Positions 1-7,392 of a stretch of DNA of 15,843 nucleotides are shown piece by piece; within the stretch, counting starts at the first letter, position 1, and every line of letters starts with the position of its first letter. This DNA is from Verrucomicrobia bacterium TMED56. GTDB taxonomy: Bacteria; Verrucomicrobiota; Verrucomicrobiia; Opitutales; Seribacteraceae. The stretch is taken from NCBI GenBank assembly GCA_002167265.1, contig NHDJ01000069.1, forward strand, positions 18,763-34,605. Reading direction: 5' to 3'. The position numbers and the translations under genes are program-made. The notes under the pieces were generated by a model. That model did no database searches and was not told the origin of the DNA. It saw nothing but the letters and a program-made list of their open reading frames with translations.

Positions 1-699
1 AATCAACATCGAATTGTTAATCAAGGGGGATGGAACATTGCGGATGCTGTTCAACGTTCCTATGATGTGGAGGGTATGCATGTGGGTACCGTTGCGGCAG
101 GTAGGATTGGATTGGATGTTCTGAGAAAAATGAAACCTTTCGATGTTCATTTGCATTACTTCGACCGGCACCGACTTCCTGAAAGCATTGAGCAGGAACT
201 AAATTTGACGCATCATGAAAGCGTTGACTCACTGGTATCTGTTTGCGATGTGATAACAATAAACTGTCCGCTTCATCCGGAAACCGAGCACCTGTTCAAT
301 GATGAATTAATCGGAAAAATGAAACGCGGTGCCTATATTGTAAACACTGCACGGGGAAAGATCTGCGACCGAGATGCGATCGCAAGAGCCCTTAAATCTG
401 GACAACTAAGTGGATATGCGGGCGATGTATGGTTTCCCCAGCCAGCCCCTAACGAGCATGTTTGGCGCACTATGCCTCATCATGGAATGACACCTCATAC
501 TTCCGGCACATCACTTTCCGCTCAAGCGAGATATGCCTCTGGAGTCCGTGAAATTCTTGAATGCTTCTTCGATGGTTCTCCAATTCGAGATCCATATTTG
601 ATTGTTAAAGACGGTGAACTTGCAGGAATGGGAGCTCATTCATATTCCAAAGGGACAGCAACCGGTGGTTCCGAAGAGGCCGCAAAATATAAAAAATAA
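1..699 (+). CDS. fdh: NAD-dependent formate dehydrogenase, 3' part (5' end outside window)
   Basis: The reading frame is open from base 1 and encodes the last 232 residues of a protein whose family is about 400 residues long, so the start lies upstream of the window. It matches the metal-free, D-2-hydroxyacid-dehydrogenase-type formate dehydrogenases (formate + NAD+ to CO2 + NADH, soluble). Visible marks are the Rossmann motif GTVAAGRIG (about residues 29-37), an Asp at the end of the second beta strand in HYFDRHR, which favours NAD over NADP, the NTARGK segment with the substrate-binding Arg, the PQPAP segment with the conserved Gln, and MTPHTSG with the catalytic His. The C-terminal GAHSYSKG and TGGSEEAAK stretches are specific to this family and absent from other hydroxyacid dehydrogenases. 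It ends 67 bases before the likely endonuclease III start. No damage is visible in the part present. Confidence 0.95.
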   Translation, partial: NQHRIVNQGGWNIADAVQRSYDVEGMHVGTVAAGRIGLDVLRKMKPFDVHLHYFDRHRLPESIEQELNLTHHESVDSLVSVCDVITINCPLHPETEHLFNDELIGKMKRGAYIVNTARGKICDRDAIARALKSGQLSGYAGDVWFPQPAPNEHVWRTMPHHGMTPHTSGTSLSAQARYASGVREILECFFDGSPIRDPYLIVKDGELAGMGAHSYSKGTATGGSEEAAKYKK

Positions 700-766
700 T
701 AAAGCCCTCCGTCGAATTCGAGCGCTTGAACTAGCTTTGACATTGTACTACTGGATATGCACTAAA

Positions 767-1420
767 GTGAATCTTCGCGAACGCATCAAATTTATTGATC
801 AAAAGCTAAATGAGCTCTATCCAGATCCTGCGATTCCGCTCGATCATAAGGATCCTTTCACTCTTTTGATCGCGGTCCTTTTGTCTGCTCAATGTACTGA
901 TGCTCGGGTCAATATTGTCACTCCTGCCCTTTTTGCATTAGCCGACACCCCTCAAAAAATGTCCAAACAAAAAATTGAAGAAATTAACAATATTGTTCGT
1001 CCTTGCGGATTAGCTCCAAGAAAAGCTAAAGCTATTCGAGATCTTTCAAAAATTGTTGTTACGAAACATAATGGCATTATTCCAAAAACTTTCGAAGAAT
1101 TGGAAGAACTTCCAGGAGTTGGGCATAAAACTGCATCGGTAGTTATGGCTCAAGCATTTGAGCATCCTGCGTTTCCTGTTGATACTCATATACACCGACT
1201 GTCTCAGAGATGGAAATTGACCAGGGGTAAAAATGTGGTTCAAACAGAAAAAGATTTAAAGAGGCACTTTTCTAAAGACAGGTGGAACAAATTGCATCTG
1301 CAAATCATTTACTATGGGAGAGAACATTGCCCCGCTCTATCATGTTACGGGCTAGAGTGCGTAATATGCACATCATGCTTCCCCACTCGTAAAAAGAAAG
1401 TTATTACCCAAAAAGCTTAA
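767..1420 (+). CDS. nth: endonuclease III, DNA glycosylase/AP lyase
   Basis: Base-excision-repair enzyme that removes oxidised pyrimidines and cleaves the abasic site. The frame extends upstream into formate dehydrogenase, but family homology begins at a GTG codon at 767, giving 217 residues against about 211 in E. coli; I chose that start although no Shine-Dalgarno sequence precedes it. The helix-hairpin-helix motif LPGVGHKTA carries the catalytic Lys, and FPVDTH carries the catalytic Asp. AVLLSAQCTD is the usual N-terminal signature. The C-terminal Fe-S loop is odd. The family pattern is C-X6-C-X2-C-X5-C, but here five cysteines fall at relative positions 1, 6, 11, 14 and 17, and the second canonical position is Gly. 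The stop codon overlaps that of the convergent GYF gene. Glycosylase identity is secure; cluster status is not. Confidence 0.93.
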   Translation: MNLRERIKFIDQKLNELYPDPAIPLDHKDPFTLLIAVLLSAQCTDARVNIVTPALFALADTPQKMSKQKIEEINNIVRPCGLAPRKAKAIRDLSKIVVTKHNGIIPKTFEELEELPGVGHKTASVVMAQAFEHPAFPVDTHIHRLSQRWKLTRGKNVVQTEKDLKRHFSKDRWNKLHLQIIYYGREHCPALSCYGLECVICTSCFPTRKKKVITQKA

Positions 1421-2463
1421 CCCGAATTGATGAATACCTTGGGTCTTGAGTTTTTCAGTCTTTTAATATCAGCCTCGCCCAACCCAGTTTCAAAAAGGTA
1501 CACCTCCTGAATTGGTTCAAGACCAATTAAAGCATCGATTGCAGTTGGGTCTAATTTTAAACGAATTAGATTTAAGTGCTGCAAACTGCTCAGGGTTTTG
1601 AGTTTGAAAATTGCAGATGAATCGACCCCTTTAGTCCCTTCAAGAACTAATTTCTTTAGATTTGGCATTTTAACGATGTATTCTAATCCGGCGTTGGTTA
1701 CTTTAGAATCAGTTAAATCTAAGGAAATGATGTGAGGTGCAATAATCATGAGTTTCTCCAAGTCATCATCCTTCATTGCCAAATCTGGATCTACAGAGGA
1801 AATTACCTGAACCCCCTTCTCTCCAACCACGGATTGAATTCGAATGCCAGAAGATCTCAAGGTATTCCATGAATCCTCACTAAGCATAATTTCACTCGGG
1901 TTTTTCATCTCGCTTGAAGAAGACTCATTCCCACTGTCTTCAATTAGGTTATCCATTTCCAAGCCAAATCTTCCTAAAATGGGACCCACTTTTGAGGGCA
2001 TTGCAAAATAGGCTCCAACAATTCCCCCGATTGCTAATAAAAATAATAGAATGAATATGAAAGCAACTGAAAGAATTTTTGAAAAAAAACTTTTTTCTTG
2101 CGCAACCATAATGATCTGACCGCCTTTAGATTTCCTAATCTTTTGGACTTTTTTAGAGGAATCTGACTTTTTTTTGATTTTTGACTCAGAAACCTTGGGA
2201 GATTCTTCAAGTGCTTCACTCTTTTGCTTTTCTTGATTTTGATTAGCTACAACATGTAATTTTTCTTGAGATTGAAAAGGGATTTCTGGTTGAGGATCTG
2301 TTTGAGCTTGTGACAAAATTTCAGGTAAACTTTTCCATTCACTCGAGCCTTCGATCAAAGCGAAATCCGAAGCAAGCAGTTGATTAGTACCTAAAAAGCT
2401 TTTCGCTTCTTCAATTGTATACGGTCCAAAAGTTTGCCCGCTTCTTGAAACATAAATCCTCAT
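1417..2463 (-). CDS. GYF_2-domain membrane protein with C-terminal leucine-rich repeats
   Basis: 348 residues, function unknown. Residues 1-50 form a GYF_2 (DUF4339-like) domain, recognisable from the N-terminal IYVSRSGQTFGPYT segment and the later W-K-S-L-P element; such domains usually bind proline-rich peptides. A polar, strongly basic linker follows (about 51-125, Lys/Ser-rich near 95-113). One hydrophobic segment at about 128-154 is the only membrane span, and the positive charge before it predicts N-in, C-out. Residues about 240-345 are leucine-rich repeats of the SLDLTDSKVTNAGL type common in Planctomycetota and Verrucomicrobiota. The ATG at 2463 is chosen because the GYF domain begins directly there. 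An 8-bp inverted repeat touches this start codon. Upstream on the same strand is a lipoprotein with a proline-rich tail, a possible but untested GYF ligand. Confidence 0.75.
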   Translation of the reverse strand: MRIYVSRSGQTFGPYTIEEAKSFLGTNQLLASDFALIEGSSEWKSLPEILSQAQTDPQPEIPFQSQEKLHVVANQNQEKQKSEALEESPKVSESKIKKKSDSSKKVQKIRKSKGGQIIMVAQEKSFFSKILSVAFIFILLFLLAIGGIVGAYFAMPSKVGPILGRFGLEMDNLIEDSGNESSSSEMKNPSEIMLSEDSWNTLRSSGIRIQSVVGEKGVQVISSVDPDLAMKDDDLEKLMIIAPHIISLDLTDSKVTNAGLEYIVKMPNLKKLVLEGTKGVDSSAIFKLKTLSSLQHLNLIRLKLDPTAIDALIGLEPIQEVYLFETGLGEADIKRLKNSRPKVFINSG

Positions 2464-2484
2464 ATATGGTTAAGTTACCATATA
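2463..2484. promoter_or_regulatory. perfect 8-bp inverted repeat at the GYF gene start codon
   Basis: TATATGGT and its exact complement ACCATATA are separated by 6 bases. On the coding (minus) strand the second arm ends on the A of the ATG. The repeat could be an operator for a dimeric regulator, or an RNA hairpin that hides the start. The repeat is seen directly; the function is inferred. Confidence 0.45.
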
Positions 2485-2522
2485 CACTAAGGATACGGAG
2501 AAGTTCAATTAGATTTAGGAAA

Positions 2523-2550
2523 AGCTTTGGAGTTTTCAACCTGTAAAGCT
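2523..2550 (-). terminator. possible weak terminator downstream of the MORN lipoprotein gene
   Basis: Read on the minus strand, AGCTTT and AAAGCT form a 6-bp stem around a 16-base interior that can form a small inner GTT/AAC hairpin, followed by a run of four T. It lies 65-92 bases after the lipoprotein stop and before the GYF gene. The stem is AT-rich and the T run short, so this is tentative; if it is not real, the two genes share a transcript. Confidence 0.25.
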
Positions 2551-2614
2551 AAAGTTTAACAAAATATCAATTGAATAAACTGGCTTAAATTAAATCAAGA
2601 TGAAAATTTCAGTA

Positions 2615-3808
2615 TTAGGGAAGCGGAGGAAGAGGAGGCAGTGAATCAGTTCCATCATCTGAACTAGGCAGTGGGGGCAAACCGGGCAAATCTTCCGTTC
2701 CGCTGCCTAAACCTGGTAGAGGAGGTAATCCTGGAAGTGCGTCAACAGAATCAGGAACATCAAGTTGGACAGGAACATCAGGCAGTCCTGGCAAGGGAGG
2801 GACAGATTCATCTCCAGCAGGGGCTTCTGGCAGTCCTGGTAAAGTGGGAAGATCAGTTTCTGTTGAAACATCCGGCAATCCAGGAAGTGAAGGCAAAGAT
2901 TGATTCATTGAAGGATCCTCAGGGATTCCCGGTAAGGTAGGCAGACTCGGGTCTGCTAGACCACCAGAAGGATCATTATCTGGTAAGAAGGGTAACTCGG
3001 ATGGGATGTCGTCAGTTTCCGACATTGCGGGGAAAGAATCATTCGGGCTTACGGTTTCGAGGTCTGGAGTAGGCAGGAGAGTTTCTGTCGTATTAGGAAG
3101 ATCTACCTCTAAAATCTGAGGTTCAACAGGGATTGCGGGAACTGCCTGTTCAAAGTTATCAGGATTACTTGAAATCACTGAAGGCTCTTCAATTACAGGG
3201 ATGCCAGTATCTGAAGTCAAAGGATCCACATTGCCAGATAATTCAGGTTCAATATCAGTTTCGATAGATTCAGCAGTCGGAGTATTTTCTAAAGATTCCC
3301 CAATGGGAGTTCCATCTGATTTCCACTTGGCTTCTTTATTGTTACGAACTCCTTCTGTGTAAGCGGTAACATACATACGCTGTCCATTTGGCCACCAACG
3401 AGTTACCGGACCATGCCACTTTCCTTCTTTATAATTTCGCTCAAACATCTTGCTACCGTTGGAAAACCATTTTGCACAAATTCCATGCTTTTTACCGTTT
3501 CTCCAATTTTCATCTGATGAAACATATTTACCACTAGGGCCATCTTCAACTTGTACAATCCTTCCGTTGAATGGAACATCTGAAAGTTTTTGATAAAGCA
3601 GACCGTACCTCATCACAAAAAAATTATCGTATTCATCGCTGTCAACTTGATATGCGTCCTTTGTGATTTTCCCATTAACTGAGTGCATATCAGCAGAATG
3701 TCCATCATTCAAAGGGGCGGAGGAAGCGTTTTTTCGATAAGGATTTTGGCATGAGACCAAAACTATCGAAAATATTAAGGCAATATATTTTAACAACAAC
3801 AATCTCAT
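2615..3808 (-). CDS. MORN-repeat lipoprotein with Leu-Pro-Gly repeat tail
   Basis: 397 residues from the ATG at 3808. A TTG-started extension to 3904 exists, but only the 3808 start puts a clean lipoprotein signal at the N-terminus: MRLLLLK, a hydrophobic stretch, then the lipobox LVSC with Cys20. Export and lipidation are therefore predicted. Residues about 82-170 hold MORN-type repeats (GRIV, WRNGKKHG, YKEGKWHG, WWPNGQ), as in proteins annotated as YwqK-family antitoxins, although no toxin partner is visible nearby. Residues about 175-288 are acidic, low in complexity and probably disordered. Residues 289-397 are seven copies of a roughly 16-residue unit with an LPxLPGLP core and acidic spacers. 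The upstream 9-mer GTATATGGT is shared with the GYF gene. Only a weak CAGAG precedes the start. The specific function is unknown. Confidence 0.75.
   Translation of the reverse strand: MRLLLLKYIALIFSIVLVSCQNPYRKNASSAPLNDGHSADMHSVNGKITKDAYQVDSDEYDNFFVMRYGLLYQKLSDVPFNGRIVQVEDGPSGKYVSSDENWRNGKKHGICAKWFSNGSKMFERNYKEGKWHGPVTRWWPNGQRMYVTAYTEGVRNNKEAKWKSDGTPIGESLENTPTAESIETDIEPELSGNVDPLTSDTGIPVIEEPSVISSNPDNFEQAVPAIPVEPQILEVDLPNTTETLLPTPDLETVSPNDSFPAMSETDDIPSELPFLPDNDPSGGLADPSLPTLPGIPEDPSMNQSLPSLPGLPDVSTETDLPTLPGLPEAPAGDESVPPLPGLPDVPVQLDVPDSVDALPGLPPLPGLGSGTEDLPGLPPLPSSDDGTDSLPPLPPLP
2618..2944 (-). repeat. tandem coding repeat, LPxLPGLP units
   Basis: The 3' end of the lipoprotein gene encodes seven related units, mostly 15-16 residues each (one about 22, the last only 8). 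They begin LPTLPGIP, LPSLPGLP, LPTLPGLP, VPPLPGLP, LPGLPPLP, LPGLPPLP and LPPLPPLP, with Asp/Glu/Ser/Thr-rich spacers. The DNA copies have diverged, so this is an old amplification rather than an active identical array. Confidence 0.8.
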
Positions 3809-3900
3809 ACCATATACTCTGAATATTTGAGAATTTAATGCAAGTATTAACAGAGAGCAGAAGCTTTTGAAGATCGTCTGGTTTCCGAAATAACAAACTT

Positions 3901-3952
3901 GCAAAATTGCTCAAAATCGATCAAATTCGATCTTTTTCGATCAATCGTGATC
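3901..3952. repeat. 10-bp-periodic repeat with phased GATC sites upstream of hppA
   Basis: Successive decamers read GCAAAATTGC, TCAAAATCGA, TCAAATTCGA, TCTTTTTCGA and TCAATCGTGA, and then TCG. The consensus is close to TCAAAWTCGA. GATC occurs at 3919, 3929, 3939 and 3949, exactly 10 bases apart, so the sites lie on nearly the same face of the helix, alternating with A or T tracts. The array lies in the 178-base spacer between the divergent lipoprotein and pyrophosphatase genes, ending 34 bases before the pyrophosphatase ATG. A regulator-binding array or an intrinsically bent segment is possible; the role is inferred. Confidence 0.6.
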
Positions 3953-3986
3953 GTTTCTCAAATAAATTAATACACAGCCCAGAAGT

Positions 3987-6167
3987 ATGAACTTAGAAAC
4001 TCTCCTCATAACCATACCTGCCCTGGGAGTGCTCGCACTCCTTTTCACTTGGTGGAAAACTCAAGAAATCAATGCAATTCCTGAAGGAACAGAGCGGATG
4101 TCCAAAATTGCAAGAAGTATTCAAGAGGGTGCCATGGCATTCCTTCGAGCTGAGTATCGTATTCTGATCATATTTGTAGCTGGAGTAGCCGTGCTTCTAT
4201 ACTGGAGCGGTTCTAATAACGACAGCAGTCATGCTCTTGTAGCAGTATCTTTTGCTGTCGGTGCATTTTGCTCTGCCCTAGCTGGCTATTTGGGAATGAA
4301 GGTTGCAACCAAAGCAAATGTTCGTACCGCAAATGCGGCAAAGGACAGTTTGGGTAAAGCTTTGGAAGTTGCATTTTCCGGAGGAGCAGTGATGGGCCTA
4401 GGTGTAGTTGGTCTTGGCATACTTGGTTTGGGTGGCTTGTTTTATTTGATCGGAAATTATTTTGATGCATTTAAACCCCAAGCATCCCTTGGTGTGACCT
4501 TGTCAGTGCTAACCGGCTTCTCCTTTGGGGCATCATCCATCGCACTTTTTGCCCGAGTAGGCGGTGGCATATACACAAAAGCTGCAGATGTAGGAGCGGA
4601 TCTGGTAGGAAAGGTAGAGGCAGGGATTCCTGAAGATCACCCTCTTAACCCAGCGACGATTGCAGACAATGTCGGCGACAATGTTGGAGATGTTGCTGGT
4701 ATGGGGGCAGACTTATTTGAATCCTATGTTGGTTCAATGATTGGTACCATGGTACTTGGGGCTGCCATGGTCGCTGGGGCTACAAATTTCAATGATTTCC
4801 TTGGGGGACTTTCGCCTATTGTACTCCCCTTGATCCTTGGTGCAATTGGCATAGTGACCTCTATTATTGGAACTTTTTTAGTTAAAGTGAAAGATGGAGG
4901 TGATCCGCAAAAAGCATTAAACGCTGGAGAGTTTACTTCTTCGGCTATCATGATTGCAGCCTCATATTATGTAATTCACAAATTCCTTCCTGAGAGCTGG
5001 ATTTACAACGATATCACTTACACTGCAACTGGCGTATTTTGGGCAACTATAATAGGGTTAATTTCAGGTCTTGCCATAGGTTTCATAACAGAACATTACA
5101 CTGGAACAAACAAGAAACCAGTCCGTGCAATTGTTGAGCAATCAATAACCGGATATGCCACCAACATTATTTCTGGCCTGGGAGTCGGCATGATCTCAAC
5201 TACTTTCCCAATTCTAATCTTGGCTGCTGCAGTAGTTGGTGCCTATGAGTTGGCAGGTTTGTATGGAATTGCAATTGCTGCAGTAGGCATGCTTTCAAAT
5301 ACTGGTATTCAGCTAGCAGTGGATGCTTACGGCCCAATTTCTGACAATGCAGGCGGTATTGCCGAGATGGCAGAACTCCCCCCTGAAGTGAGGCAAAGAA
5401 CAGACAAATTGGATGCAGTTGGAAATACGACTGCAGCAATTGGTAAAGGGTTTGCCATTGGATCGGCTGCACTTACGGCACTTGCACTATTTGCTGCATT
5501 CAAGGAAACTGCCGGGATCGATGTAATTGATGTCTCTGCTCCAAAAGTGATGGCGGGACTTTTTATTGGGGCCATGCTACCATTCCTTTTCAGTGCATTG
5601 GCGATGGGTGCCGTCGGCAGAGCTGCAATGTCAATGATTCAAGAAGTACGCAGACAATTTAATGATATACCGGCACTTAAAAAAGCGTTAACCATCATGA
5701 GTAGAAATGAAGGCAAACCGACGGAAGAATGGACTGATGAAGAGCGTGCAGATTTCGATGAAGCAATCGATTCGGCAGAATATGGAAAATGCGTTGAAAT
5801 TTCGACCCAATCAGCAATCAAGGAAATGGTGGCTCCAGGAATGGTAGCAATTCTTACACCAGTAATAATTGGATTTGGCGGTGGGGCCACCATGCTTGGT
5901 GGCTTACTCGCTGGCGTTACGGCATCAGGAGTGTTGATGGCTCTTTTCCAATCAAATGCAGGAGGTGCCTGGGACAACGCAAAGAAGATGGTTGAAGAAG
6001 GATACGAAATTGATGGTAAAGTTCACGGAAAAGGTTCTGATGTTCATAAGGCTGCAGTTGTAGGAGATACAGTTGGAGACCCACTGAAGGACACATCAGG
6101 ACCATCCCTGAACATATTACTTAAATTGATGTCAGTGGTAGCCCTTGTTTTGGCACCTTTTCTTTAA
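3987..6167 (+). CDS. hppA: membrane-bound ion-translocating pyrophosphatase, K+-dependent, probably Na+-pumping
   Basis: Integral inner-membrane pump that hydrolyses PPi and exports Na+ and/or H+. At 726 residues with many hydrophobic spans it has the usual family length. The PPi/Mg-binding motifs are present: DVGADLVGK (201-209), DNVGDNVGD (227-235), [10 protein letters not shown] (453-462) and a C-terminal [14 protein letters not shown]. In [10 protein letters not shown] the two diagnostic positions are Ala483 and Gly486; K+-independent enzymes carry Lys and Thr there, so this one should need K+. Glu245 in ADLFESY sits at the position used by Na+-pumping enzymes, whereas plant-type K+-dependent H+ pumps have the Glu four residues later. 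Some bacterial enzymes move both ions, so specificity needs assay. The ATG follows a weak AGAAG only one base away. It is monocistronic, converging with rpe after 40 bases. Confidence 0.96.
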   Translation: MNLETLLITIPALGVLALLFTWWKTQEINAIPEGTERMSKIARSIQEGAMAFLRAEYRILIIFVAGVAVLLYWSGSNNDSSHALVAVSFAVGAFCSALAGYLGMKVATKANVRTANAAKDSLGKALEVAFSGGAVMGLGVVGLGILGLGGLFYLIGNYFDAFKPQASLGVTLSVLTGFSFGASSIALFARVGGGIYTKAADVGADLVGKVEAGIPEDHPLNPATIADNVGDNVGDVAGMGADLFESYVGSMIGTMVLGAAMVAGATNFNDFLGGLSPIVLPLILGAIGIVTSIIGTFLVKVKDGGDPQKALNAGEFTSSAIMIAASYYVIHKFLPESWIYNDITYTATGVFWATIIGLISGLAIGFITEHYTGTNKKPVRAIVEQSITGYATNIISGLGVGMISTTFPILILAAAVVGAYELAGLYGIAIAAVGMLSNTGIQLAVDAYGPISDNAGGIAEMAELPPEVRQRTDKLDAVGNTTAAIGKGFAIGSAALTALALFAAFKETAGIDVIDVSAPKVMAGLFIGAMLPFLFSALAMGAVGRAAMSMIQEVRRQFNDIPALKKALTIMSRNEGKPTEEWTDEERADFDEAIDSAEYGKCVEISTQSAIKEMVAPGMVAILTPVIIGFGGGATMLGGLLAGVTASGVLMALFQSNAGGAWDNAKKMVEEGYEIDGKVHGKGSDVHKAAVVGDTVGDPLKDTSGPSLNILLKLMSVVALVLAPFL

Positions 6168-6207
6168 TCAATCTATAGGGCTTGTTGACCGTGACCAAAC
6201 TGGTTAA

Positions 6208-6876
6208 TTAAGCTTCTTCAATAGATTCCGCAAATTGGCGTCTCCCATCAGTGTCCAGTTTGTAATACGCAGTGCCAGCAACAAACACATCCACTCCTGC
6301 ATCCAAACAAGGTTGAACATGCTCTGGACCCACTCCACCATCCACCTCAATCAAAAAATCAAACTTTGAATGTTCTCTAATTTCATCAACTCGGTGGACC
6401 TTTTCAAGAACCTCGTCAATAAATTTTTGTCCCCCAAATCCAGGGAAGACTGTCATAAAAAGAACGAGATCTACTTCTCCAAGTAAAGAAATCAACCCAT
6501 CTACTGGAGTGTCAGGGTTAATGACAATTCCGTTTTTTATTCCAGCACCTCTTATTTTTTTCAAAGCAGCCAAATGATCATAATTAGGTTCTAAATGTAT
6601 GCTTACTAAGTCTGCCCCTGCCTGAATGAATGGATCCAAGTAACGATCAGGTTCCGCAAGCATAAGGTGAACATCAAAGAAAATTGAGGATTGTTTTCTC
6701 AAATCTGCCACGGTTTGGGGTCCAAAACTCAGATTCGGAACAAAATGCCCATCCATAATATCCAAGTGAATCCATCTTCTGCCATCTGCATCTGCAATTT
6801 TCAAGGCAGATCCAAGATTGGCATGATTTCCAGCTAAAATTGAAGGTGCCAACACTGGTTTTCTTAAAAAAGACAT
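6208..6876 (-). CDS. rpe: ribulose-phosphate 3-epimerase
   Basis: Interconverts ribulose 5-phosphate and xylulose 5-phosphate in the pentose phosphate pathway; cytosolic TIM barrel. 222 residues, the normal length. Family signatures in order are LAPSILAG (9-16), HLDIMDGHFVPN with catalytic Asp39 (37-48), the metal ligand His70 in FDVHLM, MTVFPGFGGQKF (usually MSVNPGFGGQ; the F for N change is conservative for the fold but noticeable), and EVDGGV with catalytic Asp179. It is the last gene of the minus-strand cluster, starting 18 bases after the LptE-like stop, so it is probably cotranscribed. Its stop faces the pyrophosphatase stop across a short spacer. No Shine-Dalgarno motif precedes the ATG. 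Confidence 0.96.
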   Translation of the reverse strand: MSFLRKPVLAPSILAGNHANLGSALKIADADGRRWIHLDIMDGHFVPNLSFGPQTVADLRKQSSIFFDVHLMLAEPDRYLDPFIQAGADLVSIHLEPNYDHLAALKKIRGAGIKNGIVINPDTPVDGLISLLGEVDLVLFMTVFPGFGGQKFIDEVLEKVHRVDEIREHSKFDFLIEVDGGVGPEHVQPCLDAGVDVFVAGTAYYKLDTDGRRQFAESIEEA

Positions 6877-6894
6877 ATTACAAAGAAATCTGTA

Positions 6895-7392
6895 CTAGGA
6901 CATCAAAATTCTCACGATCTTCACTGCTAATTTAGAGCATAGATCCATGTTTGCTTTATTTAAAATGATTTTACTGTAACTAGTAGGGCGTATCGATGGA
7001 GCACTAATCTTAAACGGAACTTCAACAGGCTTTTTGTTCTTATCTACAATTTCTATCGAACCAAGAACTTCATTATTTACAGCTGTCGCCAAGATGGGAT
7101 CAGCTTTCTCAAAGACTGTTCCGTATCTATTCCGGGAATCAACTTTAACTCTCACAACTACATCACTTGCCCGTTTTGACTCAACAATTCTAAAGTGACC
7201 GGACATTAAAATCTCTTCCTTTATTTTTCTTTTTAGAATTAAGTCAAATTGAGGGATAAGCGAACGATTTTCAATTTTAACAAATACATTAGAAATGGAG
7301 TCCTTTTGGACTGGCTTGTATTTGCATCCAACTAGAAAATTCAGGGACAGAACAATCAAGCATAAGCAAGGTTTGAAAATGAAATTACTCAA
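6895..7392 (-). CDS. lptE: LptE-like lipoprotein (LPS assembly)
   Basis: 165 residues. The start is a TTG at 7392 that overlaps the stop of the upstream BamD-like gene by 8 bases; no ATG or GTG fits before the signal peptide. The N-terminus has a basic residue, a hydrophobic core and the lipobox LVGC with Cys23, so an outer-membrane lipoprotein is expected. The segment SNVFVKIENRSLIPQFD followed by a long helix, then FRIVESKRASDVVVRVKV, matches the layout of LptE-family proteins, in which a short strand with the sense 'functional name, ENRS, helix' begins the mature domain. LptE plugs and assembles the LptD barrel that inserts lipopolysaccharide. The family is poorly conserved, so the call rests on layout, lipidation and envelope-gene neighbours. 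Confidence 0.65.
   Translation of the reverse strand: MSNFIFKPCLCLIVLSLNFLVGCKYKPVQKDSISNVFVKIENRSLIPQFDLILKRKIKEEILMSGHFRIVESKRASDVVVRVKVDSRNRYGTVFEKADPILATAVNNEVLGSIEIVDKNKKPVEVPFKISAPSIRPTSYSKIILNKANMDLCSKLAVKIVRILMS

Noticed and set aside
712..721. 10-bp palindrome TCGAATTCGA between fdh and nth
   Set aside because: Single short palindrome with no second copy or loop; resembles the hppA decamers only by chance composition.
737..765. Perfect TTGACA -35 hexamer just before the nth GTG start
   Set aside because: The best -10 at 17-base spacing (CACTAA) is poor and transcription would begin inside the gene; likely chance.
2671..2940. Plus-strand open frame opposite the Leu-Pro-Gly repeat
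   Set aside because: Repetitive Gln/Val-rich translation is the complement of the repeat codons; no independent evidence.
2615..3808. MORN protein as the antitoxin of a toxin-antitoxin pair
   Set aside because: The antitoxin label is inherited for MORN-repeat proteins; this one is an exported lipoprotein and no toxin-like gene is adjacent.
3809..3904. N-terminal extension of the MORN lipoprotein to 3904
   Set aside because: It starts with TTG, adds 32 residues before a clean lipoprotein signal peptide, and crosses the intergenic control region.
4724..5977. Antisense open frames within hppA
   Set aside because: They mirror the codon pattern of a strongly conserved membrane protein and show no family features; shadows.
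6180..6213. Imperfect hairpin between the convergent hppA and rpe stops, including TGACCA-AAC-TGGTTA at 6192-6206
   Set aside because: Short, AT-rich, with wobble pairs and no T run on either strand, so I do not call a terminator.
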